Both the position numbers and the translations under genes were made by a program. DNA of 43,345 nucleotides from Ascoidea tarda (nom. inval.) (taxonomy: Eukaryota > Ascomycota > Saccharomycetes > Ascoideales > Ascoideaceae): the NCBI GenBank assembly GCA_030560485.1, contig JAKTTS010000071.1, positions 1 through 43,345 of the forward strand, in the 5' to 3' direction. This document shows, in pieces, positions 1 to 10,095 of this stretch. The notes under the pieces were generated by a model. The model worked only from the letters and a program-made list of their open reading frames with translations. It ran no database searches and had not been told where the DNA came from. Numbering within the stretch: position 1 is the stretch's first letter; every line of letters starts with the position of its first letter.

Positions 1-15
1 TTTTTTTTTTTTTTT

Positions 16-47
<32 letters not shown>

Positions 48-120
48 TTTTTTTTGGTTATAATTTTTTTTTTTTTTTGTTTTTTTTTGTTCTTTTTTTT
101 GTTTTTTATTTTATTTCAAT
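1..120. repeat. T-rich low-complexity tract
   Basis: The window opens with 27 T, a single C, and 27 more T. T-runs broken by lone G residues follow to about position 110. This is simple sequence, and the exact lengths of such homopolymers are often unreliable in assemblies. No gene is visible in it. Confidence 0.9.
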
Positions 121-1779
121 TCTTTTTCTTCATCTTTTTCTGCATTTTTATCATACTTTTTTATTAATTATCATTAATAAACATTTCATTTTGCAAATTT
201 TTATCTTTACTTGAAAACAAAAAACAAACAAAAATATTTTTTATTTTCTTAATTTCTCACTTATATATACATTGAAAACTAATAAAACTCACTATTCCGA
301 AAAATCCAAGTACAATTATTTTTATTTTTATTTTTATTTTCTTTATAGAAGGTAGCACGACTTTCAATCAGTTTGTAATTTTCCTGATTTTTAATTAAAC
401 TTATTTATATTAAAAAAGTTGATTGATACTTCGATTCATAATTCAACTCATATACTCATGTGTTTATTATAGATTGGAAAAACAAACTAAAATGAACCCC
501 ATCAACGTTCTTTTGCAATAAACTATTGCATTTTCAACAGAGATCGTCAAATGATCTCATTAGAAAAATCATTCTCTACCCATTTATTATCAATGATTGT
601 TTGTTATTCAATCAAGAATTTGTTGATGAGGTCTAGGAGTGCTGAATATCCATTTTGGTGGATCAATGCATTGAATGAATAGAGGCGCGTTGTACGTCAT
701 AACGCATGTTTGTGCATTTCTCCCACAGTTACTTTTTATCTTTGAATCAGAATAATTGAGACAAATTTATGTTGTTCTGCTCTGATCTCCATTATATATT
801 GATGCACTGGCCTTGAATAGGTTGTGGGCTGGTCAAACCTGGAGAATTAGGCTGTCCTTATTCCCTTTTTCCTGAGGATGCTTTCTCAAGTCTCTCACCT
901 GGAACATCGCAGGATCAAATGAACTTCTATTCGATTCATTGTACTATTCTACTGCCAGCGTCCTTTGCCATTGGCCAATTGATGGTTTTCTGTATAAATT
1001 CGTTTTCTTGCCATATTTTCCAACTTATTGTGCTCAGTTTTGACGGGAAATCCCCCTAATGAGCCGCCAGTACGACCAGTGAGGTCGTTGGATGGATATT
1101 CCACCTTCAAATGAGCCATTTTATGTCGTTCACCATATTCCACTCACAACAGCTCCTTATTGTCATATTTGTCCTGCCCTGTTCCCATTGGCCTGATTCC
1201 AGTTCATGTCCCTTGATTGATGCGAAAACACATTTAGATTACCACGATAACCTCTTCCAACAGGCGACACCCAGCAACACACTCTTTTGCTCGACAATTC
1301 TGGCTCATTTGCCTGTTATGGTGGGGCGGATTTGGGGTCTTTTCTCTCGCTCGGACTAGCTTGGATTCTGGTTCTGAAGGTAATAGCCATTATCACACTA
1401 TCACTTCAATCTGTTTGAAACACACTCTCCAATAACCCATTCACAAATTAGCACACTATTTGCAAAATCATGATCACATTCGTTTTCTCAAACTGGTTTA
1501 TCCATTCTGATATCAGCCTGTAATATACTGTTCATATAACTCGCTGTTTTCTGATGAACTGTTCTGTTCCCATTTACTTGTTTCTACAAAACACATGGAA
1601 AACAAAAAGATTTAAAAAAGAATTCCTTTATCAATTACCTGTATTTATTCATTTAACATTTTGTTTTTCTTCTCTGCTTTTTTTTTTTTTAATTTAATTA
1701 ACACTATCACCTTTTTTCCCCCCTTTCTTTTTGTCTTCTCCACTTAATATCACTTTTACCTTTTCAATTTGTATCCACA
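121..1779. other. Long non-coding region upstream of LSC1
   Basis: No convincing coding sequence lies here; the longest frames (about 64 and 82 codons at 949-1143 and 1111-1359) overlap each other on opposite strands and resemble no protein I know. Composition is uneven: 121-600 is AT-rich, about 640-1560 is more balanced, and 1600-1779 is pyrimidine-rich, as expected just upstream of a yeast start codon. The balanced part may be the distal LSC1 promoter or an unrecognised non-coding RNA. I found no snRNA, SRP or tRNA signature in it. Confidence 0.6.
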
Positions 1780-2769
1780 ATGTTCAAACAATCGTTTACA
1801 AAGGCTTCAAAGTCAATTAGACAGTTCTCTACAACCAGCGCAGTGAAATCCTACGCTGACACTATTCCAAATTTAAAAATCAATAAAGATACTAAAGTAA
1901 TCTTTCAAGGCTTTACAGGAAAACAAGCAACTTTCCACGCTCAGCAAGCTTTGGAATATGGCACTCAAATAGTCGGTGGAACTAATCCAAAAAAAGCTGG
2001 TCAAACACATTTGGGCAAACCTGTTTTTGCAACTGTAAGAGAAGCCAAAGAAGCTACTGGATGTAATGCTACTGGAATCTTTGTTCCCCCATCAATTGCA
2101 GCAAAGGCTGTTGAAGAAGCAATTGAGGCCGAATTGGATTTGGCTGTTTGTATTTCAGAGGGAATTCCACAACACGATATGTTAAGAATCTCTCAAATCT
2201 TGAAAACTCAATCAAAGACAAGATTGGTTGGTCCAAATTGCCCAGGTATTATAGCCTCTGAACAATGCAAAATCGGTATCATGCCCTCTTCAATCCACAA
2301 AAGAGGTAAAATTGGTATTATTTCAAAATCTGGTACCTTAACCTATGAAGCTGTTGATCAAACCACAAAAGTTGGTTTAGGTCAAACGTTGGTCATTGGA
2401 ATGGGTGGTGATCCATTCCCAGGTACTAACTTCATCGATGCCTTGACTTTATTCCTCAATGACCCAGAGACTGAGGGCATTATTTTAATCGGTGAAATTG
2501 GTGGTACTGCTGAGGAAGACGCTTCCGAATTCTTAAAACAATACAACTTAACTAGAAAAGTTCCCAAACCAGTCGTTTCCTTCATTGCTGGTGTTTCTGC
2601 TCCTCCAGGTAGAAGAATGGGCCATGCCGGTGCAATTGTTGCTGGTGGTAAAGGTGATGCTAAATCAAAGATTGCTGCTTTGAAAGGTGCTGGTGTCATT
2701 GTTGAACCATCTCCTGCCGGTTTGGGTATCGCTTTGTTGAACGAATTCAAAAGTAAAGGATTATTGTAG
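1780..2769 (+). CDS. LSC1: Succinyl-CoA ligase alpha subunit, mitochondrial
   Basis: This 329-residue protein is the usual length for the alpha subunit of succinate-CoA ligase, the TCA-cycle enzyme that makes ATP or GTP from succinyl-CoA together with the beta subunit LSC2 in the mitochondrial matrix. Residues 1-25 are rich in Ser, Lys and Arg with no acidic residue, which fits a mitochondrial presequence. A CoA-binding Rossmann segment follows ([12 protein letters not shown] near 43-54, [10 protein letters not shown] near 65-74), then the ATP-citrate-lyase/succinyl-CoA-ligase half. The active-site histidine that carries the phosphate is H282 in RMGHAGAIV. The ATG follows a pyrimidine-rich leader and fixes the start. 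It converges with IMP2 305 bp downstream. No in-frame CTG codon occurs. Confidence 0.96.
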   Translation: MFKQSFTKASKSIRQFSTTSAVKSYADTIPNLKINKDTKVIFQGFTGKQATFHAQQALEYGTQIVGGTNPKKAGQTHLGKPVFATVREAKEATGCNATGIFVPPSIAAKAVEEAIEAELDLAVCISEGIPQHDMLRISQILKTQSKTRLVGPNCPGIIASEQCKIGIMPSSIHKRGKIGIISKSGTLTYEAVDQTTKVGLGQTLVIGMGGDPFPGTNFIDALTLFLNDPETEGIILIGEIGGTAEEDASEFLKQYNLTRKVPKPVVSFIAGVSAPPGRRMGHAGAIVAGGKGDAKSKIAALKGAGVIVEPSPAGLGIALLNEFKSKGLL

Positions 2770-3074
2770 AATTTTTCATTACTTTAACGAGAATTTATAA
2801 CGTCATTATATACATTTTTCCCACCATTTTTATTATTTATATAGTTTTCTAAACATCTTCTGCTAAAAACAAAAATTCAATTAATCTTTAAAATAGTCCA
2901 ATCAACCTGTATCGATTTTTTAGTCTCACAATGCAAAACAAAACAAAAAAAAAGTAAACAAACAAACAAACAAAAAAATAAATAAATAAATAAAACATAC
3001 GCAAGTATCTTTCAAACCATTTAGAATAAGACAAATTCAAACTAACAAAGTCATTTTAAAATGAATAGTTCAAT
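2770..3074. other. Convergent 3' spacer between LSC1 and IMP2
   Basis: A short AT-rich spacer between two convergent stop codons. It contains A-rich simple sequence near 2939-2993 (runs of aaac and aaat units) and presumably holds the poly(A) sites of both genes. No gene is visible. Confidence 0.75.
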
Positions 3075-3599
3075 TTACCCTATAGCACGCAATTTTGATA
3101 ATCTTGCTTCTCTTCCACCTTGGGGAATGTCACCAAATCTATCAAAGGGATATATAATCTTTTCTGCCCTTCCAATAACTAACCCAGTTGACACAGGACC
3201 ATATGTATTGCTATCAATTGAACGAATATTATCACCTTCTAACCACAAATGATTTTTTGGTATAGTACATCTATTTCTCAAATATGGATATCTTGTTCTG
3301 ATTACATCCCCCTGAACTCCCTTAACTCGTTTAATCACAATTTTTCTGGGATTTGTAGGAGACCTTATAAGCAACACATCATCCACTTTGATATTGTTTA
3401 GATCATTCAAAGATAACTTATTCACAAAAATCCAGTCCTTTCTGGTAAGAAATGGATTTAACGCAGGCTGCATTGAAGAACCACTCACACTGGATACAGA
3501 ATAAAAATATTTATCTATCACCAATACAACAGGTATCCAGGAAATGAATATGCCAGCACCTTTGAACGAGGATTTCAAATGAGGATTTCGAAGAAACAT
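3075..3599 (-). CDS. IMP2: Mitochondrial inner membrane protease subunit 2
   Basis: This 174-residue protein is an S26-family signal peptidase close in size to yeast Imp2 (177). Imp2 works with Imp1 on the intermembrane-space face of the inner membrane to remove sorting signals, such as that of cytochrome c1. A hydrophobic segment at about residues 14-30 (GAGIFISWIPVVLVIDK) is the membrane anchor. The catalytic Ser is S42 in GSSMQPALNP and the general-base Lys is K90 in IKRVKG, preceded by the typical APTNPRK-like stretch (SPTNPRK). The last family box is EGDNIRSIDSNTYGPVSTGLV. It starts 294 bp from the divergent MPR1 start, so the two share an upstream region. No in-frame CTG was found. Confidence 0.94.
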   Translation of the reverse strand: MFLRNPHLKSSFKGAGIFISWIPVVLVIDKYFYSVSSVSGSSMQPALNPFLTRKDWIFVNKLSLNDLNNIKVDDVLLIRSPTNPRKIVIKRVKGVQGDVIRTRYPYLRNRCTIPKNHLWLEGDNIRSIDSNTYGPVSTGLVIGRAEKIIYPFDRFGDIPQGGREARLSKLRAIG

Positions 3600-3893
3600 T
3601 TAGGGTGGTATAGCACTACTGTTTTAGTTCTCATTACAAGCTTGTGAGATACACGCTAAAAGACCCAAAGCTTTTCTCCATAAACCGAAAAAATCCTCAA
3701 CGGTTTGGCACGTTCAAAAACGGCAGTATCCGCCGCGGAAGTGATAAGATTAGGACATTATGACTAATCAATAACACCTTTATCTTTGGTTCTTTGGGCT
3801 TTTTCAGAAGATTATAACACTTCTGGGTGCCACCTATTCTGAAAAAAAACAACTACTAACATATACATACAAACAAAGAAACAAAGAAATAGA
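3600..3893. promoter_or_regulatory. Divergent IMP2/MPR1 promoter
   Basis: The 294 bp between two divergent starts must hold both promoters. Seen directly: TGACTAA at 3761-3767, which matches the core bound by Gcn4/Yap-type bZIP factors, and GATAAG at 3743-3748, a GATA-factor core. A more GC-rich patch lies at 3720-3740. Known yeast biology makes Gcn4 or GATA control of an amino-acid-analogue acetyltransferase reasonable, but this is inference from short motifs. A TACTAAC at 3854-3860 in the MPR1 leader has no matching 5' splice site upstream, so I do not call an intron. Confidence 0.45.
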
Positions 3894-4616
3894 ATGGGTA
3901 CTAATCTGCTTTCAAAAACCTCAGGTCAAAGTGTTGTTCCTTACAGTAAAAACCATGAAGCCGAATTGAAAAAACTAAAAAGTGAAAATATCAAGTTGAT
4001 CTCTGAACCGGTTGAGATCACATTAGGAGATGGGAAAACTAAAGCAACCTGTTATCCAATTGATCGTAAAGCTGAGGTTGCTCCATCTTTATTTGAATTT
4101 TTGAGTGATTTATTTACTGAAGAAATTGAAAAAGGCGACACATATCCATACTTTTTTCCATTAAACAAAGAAGAATTTGAAAGCTATTGGTTTGGTTCAT
4201 TTTGTAACGTCATGTTATTAGGGGCCCACGATGAAACTAAATTACTAATTAAAGACACCAATACTAAGGAAAAATTGTTTTGGAAAGACATTCTTTTAGG
4301 ATCGCATTACATAAGACCAAACTACGCTGGTCATTGTTCCCATATTTGCAATGCTGGGTTTTTGGTCAATCCCAGCTTTAGAGGCTCTAGTTACAAAGTT
4401 GGTAAAAACCTAGGTGTTGTTTATCTTAAATGGGCACCATTACTAGGCTACACTTATTCAGTTTTCAATTTAGTGTTTGAAAACAATCCTGCTAGTTTTA
4501 AAATTTGGGACTCGTTAGGATTTGATAGAATTGGATATATCAAAGGAGCAGGAAGATTAAATGGAAGTGAGGATTCTGTGGGAGCAATTATGTTTGGAAA
4601 AGATTTGACTGTTTAA
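3894..4616 (+). CDS. MPR1: MPR1-type GNAT acetyltransferase
   Basis: This 240-residue protein closely matches yeast Mpr1 (229 aa), a GNAT-fold N-acetyltransferase. Mpr1 acetylates the proline analogue azetidine-2-carboxylate and proline-pathway intermediates, which lowers oxidative stress and feeds arginine synthesis. Shared blocks are TYPYFFPLNKEEFESYWFGS (Mpr1 TYPQLHSLTKQGFLNYWFHS), HYIRPNYAGHCSHICNAGFL and LKWAPLLGYTYSVFNLVFEN, followed by SFKIWDSLGFDRIGYI and the C-terminal GKDLT. The acetyl-CoA loop corresponds to RGSSYKVGKNLG near residues 162-173. The N-terminal 30 residues are variable. One in-frame CTG occurs, at codon 5, in that variable part. Substrate preference cannot be read from sequence. 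Confidence 0.92.
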   Translation: MGTNLLSKTSGQSVVPYSKNHEAELKKLKSENIKLISEPVEITLGDGKTKATCYPIDRKAEVAPSLFEFLSDLFTEEIEKGDTYPYFFPLNKEEFESYWFGSFCNVMLLGAHDETKLLIKDTNTKEKLFWKDILLGSHYIRPNYAGHCSHICNAGFLVNPSFRGSSYKVGKNLGVVYLKWAPLLGYTYSVFNLVFENNPASFKIWDSLGFDRIGYIKGAGRLNGSEDSVGAIMFGKDLTV

Positions 4617-7600
4617 TAGATACATAACAATACTAAATTTTGTCAATAAACCGATGTCGAAACGTAATAAATCTGTCTTTGAAACCCCCAAATTTGAAAT
4701 GATTTATTGTTATATTGTAAAATCAGCATATGACGTTTTGGTCTGATTTAATATCCGAGTATAGTTAAGAAAGCGCACATATTGCATGAACTTACATTTA
4801 GGTGAATTCTCTCGGCTTTTGAAATATAGATTTTTGTATAGTGTTACCCTTAATTCACGTTTGTTTGTTACCGAACATTTCCTTTGTTTTAACGACTATA
4901 CCGGACGAGAGCGAAAATTAACTTTTGTTGGTGCCTAAAAATCAAAGACTTTGAGTTTGTCTGCTGATTTTATTGATTTTGCTTACAAAACATTGAGTTT
5001 GAGTAAAAGTTGATTATTATGCTGGAATTGGAATAAACTCCATTTTAAATTGTCACTTCAATAGTTTTTTAAAGTAAGATTGCAAGTTCGAACCCGCCAA
5101 AGTGGTTTATTGTATTTTTGTTTTCTGAGTTTATTTTACTTTTTTAGCTATAAAAAAAATAATTTTTTTGTATTATTTTCACTTTTTGATTAAATTTATA
5201 TTTTATTAGCTAACAGAATAACTCTTGAATTGTAATTAAAATTAATAGATTTATAACTTTAATAATATTCAAAATATTGGGCAATTAGATCTAAATACGT
5301 GTTAGTTTGGTTAACTATTCAAAGCGAATTTGTCTAGCAGTAGTTTGAACAAATACTAATCAAAAAGTGCTGTTTTTTTGTTTTTTTTTCAAAAACTAAG
5401 CTTAATAATCATCTTATGAAAATTTTGTATTTTATAAATAATTATTATGTTTTAACGATTTTTTTTTACGAGTTTAGTAGAGTGAAAATTTTTCAAGAAA
5501 CAATCGCATAATTGACTTTTGCCAAATTAGGAAATTTAGATGGAGAGATTTTTTTTTGAAAATTTGCAAGCAATTATCTAGCCCGTATAAAATTGCCTAT
5601 CTAAGTTCATGCTTTTAATATTAATCTTAATATAATCAGAAAAAAACATTATAAAAATAGCTTAAAAATAGCTTAACATTTAAAAAAAACAACGATATTA
5701 TAATATTTAGCTAAAGTATAGCATGTAATTGTGTTTAAAACAATTATTATCTTGTTCACTTAAAGATTATTGAATATATAAAGTACTTTTAGTATTAATA
5801 CAATGTAGTAACTATTTTATTAACTATTTAACTGCTTACCTATTTGATTTTTCAATTCTTAATAGTGAAAATAAATTTTGGAGTCATTTACAAATTGTTT
5901 TTCACGATTGATCTCGGAATTATCATAATGCGGTTTTTAAAAACTCTATAGTAATCTCAAGTTAATTACAAGTTATTATTCTACTAGATTTAAAAAAAAT
6001 AGTTTTATAAATATTTTGTATTTTGATTGATTGTTTTCTTTGAAATTTACGTTGGAATAATTGATAATTGAAAATTGTTTTCAAAAATTGATTATTAATC
6101 CAATATTGTTTTTTGTAGTACATTGCTCTTTTTATTGCCTAAAATTTAAAGATTTCAACCGCTTTTGATATCGTTTGTAAAAAACTTAATTCACAAAAAT
6201 TAGCTGAATTGTTTTGGAATAACACTAGAGATTTTATATATTAAGATTCAAATCAATCAAAAATTCAAAATCACAATGGTAAATTTAAAATCCTTTTTTT
6301 TCTGTAGACTTAAATGGAATATGGCTTTTAAACAACAAAATATACAAAATTATTAAATCATTATAATTAGATTGTTGGTTGATTATTTTTTATTCTTGAT
6401 AACTAATTATTTTAAAGATTTGAACAAATTGTAGAATATTGTATGCATATAAAGCAAATTACGAAAATGAACAGTTTAAAAAACACTATAGACTAAATAG
6501 AAGCTAAATTTCTAATTATTTTTTCTAATAAAAGCTACCAATAATTACCAAAAACTATCTAGATAGAGAAAATTTCAATTCAAATATGATGATTGTGGTT
6601 AGATTGGAAATTCTTAATCCCGATCTATATTTGCATTTTTCATATTGTTTTTCAACTGATTTCCTCTATTTTGATTATCAATTTTGCCACCTGAAAATCG
6701 AAATATAATTTTACTGGTTTAGTTGCTTTAGGAGTATTCAATTCACTCTACTGATTTGTTCTGATCAAGTAGTGGAAAATTCCTCAGCTTCAATTGAAAA
6801 TTCACTGCATATAGGCGCATGTGGATATCTTTCACCGCGCTCGAGCACAAAAAGCAGCATACATCTACATTTGATATGTATACCCGAACTGTTTTTGTTC
6901 TTTGTTCCACGCTCCAAGCTCCAAGCTAACATTGGGTCATAAACAACTGGATAGTTCTTTGGGGTCTTTCAGACTTCAATCTCAATGACCGAGTCCTTTC
7001 TGGGTACATTGTTTGAGCGGGCTTTCCCAAAGATCAAATTTATCTTCAATATCAGCAAAACGCAACATTATGAGAGTTTCAGTAGATAGCATCATGATGG
7101 TTTCCAAGATAGTTTTTGCGGCTGAAAGATTTGATACATTCAAGGGTTCCATCTAAAGGATTCTCACTTTGGCCCAAAATACTGATTTTTTATTTCCACG
7201 TTTTGTTCACCATTCTTCAATTTATATTTGGAAAAGGCATTTGGAAAAGGTATTTAGAAAAAGGTTTACAGGTTTGAAATTATATAGATATTGCTAATCT
7301 CACAGCTGTAGTTTTGTAGTTTGTAGGATTAATTCTAAGAAATTATTGGAAACAGTGTTGTTAGTAAATACCAAATTCGTATATTTTTCAAAACATCAAC
7401 TTTAAAAGCAATTATTTCAAGAAATAATACCATACTAATCTAATTTTTTTGCAATTAATCCAGAAATTATTTTTATATCTTCAAAATTTTGGTAAAACCA
7501 AAAACTTTAAACAATAATTGCATTTAAATTATAATTTTATTTGGTTTTTTTATAAAAAGCCTAGGTATTTATTTTTTATTTGTTAATATCTCTACAAGTG

Positions 7601-7802
7601 TCTAACCATGAAATATCAATAAAGACAAACATCCACTGAAAAACTTCAAATTTTTTGGCCGTAACTATTAAAGTATTAGAAGGACTTTTTCAATAATAAA
7701 CTTTTTAATTTAAAATTTTTCAATCCCAATTTTTTGATAATAGAATGTAATGTTATATATAATACTATTAGCTATCAAACGTTTCTTGTTCTACTTCAAC
7801 TC
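4617..7802. other. AT-rich gene desert, left part
   Basis: Nearly 3.2 kb with no open frame above about 60 codons and no recognisable RNA gene. From about 5100 to 6650 the sequence is extremely AT-rich, with many A and T homopolymers. An island at about 6740-7190 is distinctly less AT-rich (it includes the CACCGCGCTCGAG stretch near 6832-6844) but encodes nothing I recognise on either strand. Such a stretch could be a regional centromere, a replication origin, or a decayed locus; the sequence alone does not decide. Confidence 0.6.
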
Positions 7803-8585
7803 TTAGACTTCGATTTTGATAAGAAGTTTTTCCTGTTTATTTCTTGATATTTTACTGGTTTTTTTTGATGGTTTACCCAAGAGTTTGTTTGTTCTTCTTT
7901 TTATTGGTTGTCTGCAGTGAAAACCCTTGTTATAACTAGTATCATAACCAAGGATTTTTGCTTTTTGTTTTTTTGTCTCTGAATTGCTTTTTTTATTACA
8001 ACCAACATTATTACCAAGATCTTTATCAATATTATTACCAAGCTCTTTGTCAATATTATCAAGATCTTTACCAACCTCATCAAGATTATTATCAAAATTA
8101 TCAAGATCTTTATCAACATTATCAAAAATTTTGTCAAGATAATTATCAAGGTCATCGATGTTATTACTAAAATCGTTATCATTATCACTATTGTAAGTCT
8201 CAAAACATTTAGGAATAGATAAATCATCAAACTCGATAAAAGGTTTAAAACCGTAATTTTTAAAATCGAATAATTCGTTTTCTGATTTAGTCTTTTCTTC
8301 TGGAAGAAGATCGTTAGGATAAATCTCGTTTTGTAAACAAATATCTTTAGGACAGATAGTTTTATTATCATGATCATGTTGACTAATATCATAATCATAT
8401 TCACTAATATTATTATCTATTAACTTTGATGATTTTTTACTTTCGTGTGAATTTTGACAAGAACTATTTATACTTATATCTAATAAACACCAATACAAAT
8501 TAAATAAATATGTATCATCAGGTTTGGAATTTTTTAGAGTTTCAAGGATTTCACTTAAAACCATTTCAAATAGATATGAATTCAT
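7803..8585 (-). CDS. Orphan Asp/Asn-rich repetitive protein
   Basis: I do not recognise this 260-residue reading frame. The chosen ATG gives an N terminus of MNSYLFEMVLSEILETLKNS; in-frame codons upstream of it include only a TTG. Residues 1-45 could be helical and mildly hydrophobic. The middle (about 120-195) is a degenerate repeat of short units such as DKDLDN, DKELGN and DKDLGN, giving a strongly acidic, Asn-rich stretch. The C-terminal 45 residues are basic (RQPIKRRTNKLLGK, KKTSK). Codon use is extremely AT-rich. It stands alone in a 6.7-kb gene desert. It may be a fast-evolving real gene, a de novo ORF, or chance extension by repeats. No signal peptide or catalytic motif is visible. Confidence 0.5.
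   Translation of the reverse strand: MNSYLFEMVLSEILETLKNSKPDDTYLFNLYWCLLDISINSSCQNSHESKKSSKLIDNNISEYDYDISQHDHDNKTICPKDICLQNEIYPNDLLPEEKTKSENELFDFKNYGFKPFIEFDDLSIPKCFETYNSDNDNDFSNNIDDLDNYLDKIFDNVDKDLDNFDNNLDEVGKDLDNIDKELGNNIDKDLGNNVGCNKKSNSETKKQKAKILGYDTSYNKGFHCRQPIKRRTNKLLGKPSKKTSKISRNKQEKLLIKIEV
8005..8160. repeat. Degenerate tandem repeat inside the orphan ORF
   Basis: On the plus strand, variants of atcaagatctttatca and attattaccaa recur every 18 to 36 bases. On the minus strand they encode short acidic units such as KDLDN and DKELGN. The copies have diverged, so it is an old or relaxed array. It explains much of the length of the surrounding open frame. Confidence 0.7.
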
Positions 8586-8710
8586 TATAAAAAGCAATTA
8601 TAGTAGCTATTAAATCTAATGAGCTTAAATAGTTATATCTGTTAATAACTTTCAATTGAATCAATAAATTAAAGTAGCAGTAATAGATTTAGTAATAATA
8701 CAACTTATAT

Positions 8711-9790
8711 TAATTGAGCTATTGAAAAATAAATTTGATTAAAATGTAGACAAGAAACTGCCTTTCTTAAATATCGATTATTTCAAGAAAATTGATTTAA
8801 TATTTTCTTTTTTTACTTTTCAAAACTATTTTTTGTTTTTCATTTTAATTTAAAAAAAAATTTACTCATTTTTTTTAAAAAAAAAGTGTTGTAAAAGTTA
8901 ATTAGTAAGAAATCAATTGAAAAATAGATAATAACAGATTTATTTGTCTAAATGACTTAGTTGATCAAACTGCTTAGCAATTTAATAGTTTATTTTCTCA
9001 ATTGATTTATCAAACAAAAGTTTTTGAAAAAGATTTGTTATATTATTTAGTTGAAATTAATACAATAACAGATTATTTATTCTTTTCTGAAAAATCAAAT
9101 ATAATAAAGCTAGCTTGATGGATTTTCAAACTTTTAAAGGTGACTATCATCTTGACTAAATTATTTAGTAAAAAAGTATATATTTTTTAAGGTAAGAGAT
9201 AATCAAATAATAATTTATTTAATTTGGAAATATTAAAAAATAATGTTGTAGACAGCATTTCTAATTTTTCTCAGTTAAGGTGAGAATACAGAATACAAAC
9301 TCAAAACTCAATAAAATTCATTAAAAATATTTTGGAATTCAAATAGATTAGTTATATTTTTAGTTTAGCAGAGAGATTCTTTCATAAGTTGGCTAATTCA
9401 ACCTCTGATTGTAATCCTTGATTGATATTTATTACAAAATCCCATTTTTTCTCACTTGATTTTAAAGAATATTCTTATAAACTACAGTAATTTAGTATCA
9501 ATTTAGTTTTTATTACAATTTGGTCAACATATTATATAATTGAAGGAAACTGTAAACTAATTTATTCAAGCCTAATTGAGCTAATAAAAACCCAAAAAAT
9601 TTTTAATTCTTTTTGAAGAATTAAAGATATAAACAGATAATAAGCTTGATGTCTAAAGAAAATAGGTCTCAATCCCCATTTATCTTATTTCATTTTAATA
9701 CATTTTATCTTATTTTATCTTATTTTATCTCATTTTGTTCCTGTTTAATTTGAATTACAAATCATCCACCCAATCCAACTTAATTGAGCT
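8711..9790 (+). repeat. Dispersed 10-mer TAATTGAGCT, three copies
   Basis: The same ten bases occur at 8711-8720, 9573-9582 and 9781-9790, all on the plus strand, within 1.1 kb. Flanking bases differ (tat/attg, gcc/aata, act/tgct), so these are not copies of a longer repeat. The pattern could be a protein-binding motif or coincidence in AT-rich DNA. Confidence 0.6.
9679..9736. repeat. TTTTATCTTA microsatellite
   Basis: An imperfect array built on the unit ttttatctta, with the cleanest copies at about 9702-9731. It is ordinary simple-sequence DNA in the intergenic desert. Confidence 0.8.
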
Positions 9791-10073
9791 TGCTAACCAC
9801 TAAAAATAGTATTTAATTATCTAGTAGGTAGTAATTGTAAAGTCAGTCAGCAAGACAGCCAGACTTTATACACTCAATTCAAATACTTTCTGGGTTAGTA
9901 AAGAAAACAATCGATTCTGTGGAAGGAGAGTTATTCAGGGTGAAATATTGTGTGAGCTGTAGAGTCTTATCAATTCTTATTGTTCCAAATTTATATTTAA
10001 TATAGATAATCCAGTTCTGTTCTATTCCACTTCTATTGATGTAATAGTGACTCCAAATATAGATTTTTGTGTT

Positions 10074-10095
10074 CTTCATGCACCGGTGCATGAAG
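10074..10095. repeat. 22-bp perfect palindrome
   Basis: CTTCATGCACC is followed immediately by its exact reverse complement, with no spacer, making a 22-bp perfect inverted repeat. The flanking bases (t on both sides) end the symmetry. The core CACCGGTG is GC-rich against an AT-rich background. It could bind a dimeric factor; the arms have no loop, so a hairpin terminator is unlikely. Confidence 0.9.

Noticed and set aside
949-1359. Two overlapping small frames on opposite strands (949-1143 and 1111-1359)
   Set aside because: Each is short, they overlap, and neither resembles a known protein; chance frames in a region of balanced composition.
3854-3860. TACTAAC branch-point motif in the MPR1 leader, and similar ones near 25208 and 35180
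   Set aside because: No GTATGT- or GTAAGT-type 5' splice site lies at a suitable distance upstream on the same strand.
5040-5106. tRNA-like segment (GTTCGAACC B-box-like core; ends CCATTTT and AAAGTGG can pair)
   Set aside because: The T-arm stem would be GCAAG against CCGCC, which fails at three of five pairs, and no anticodon arm forms. At most a tRNA 3' fragment; GTTCGAAC is also self-complementary and can occur by chance.
7958-8404. Additional frames inside the orphan gene (7958-8170 plus; 7901-8404 minus)
   Set aside because: They are other-frame readings of the same tandem repeat and consist of poly-Tyr/Gln or poly-Ile/Leu/Met.
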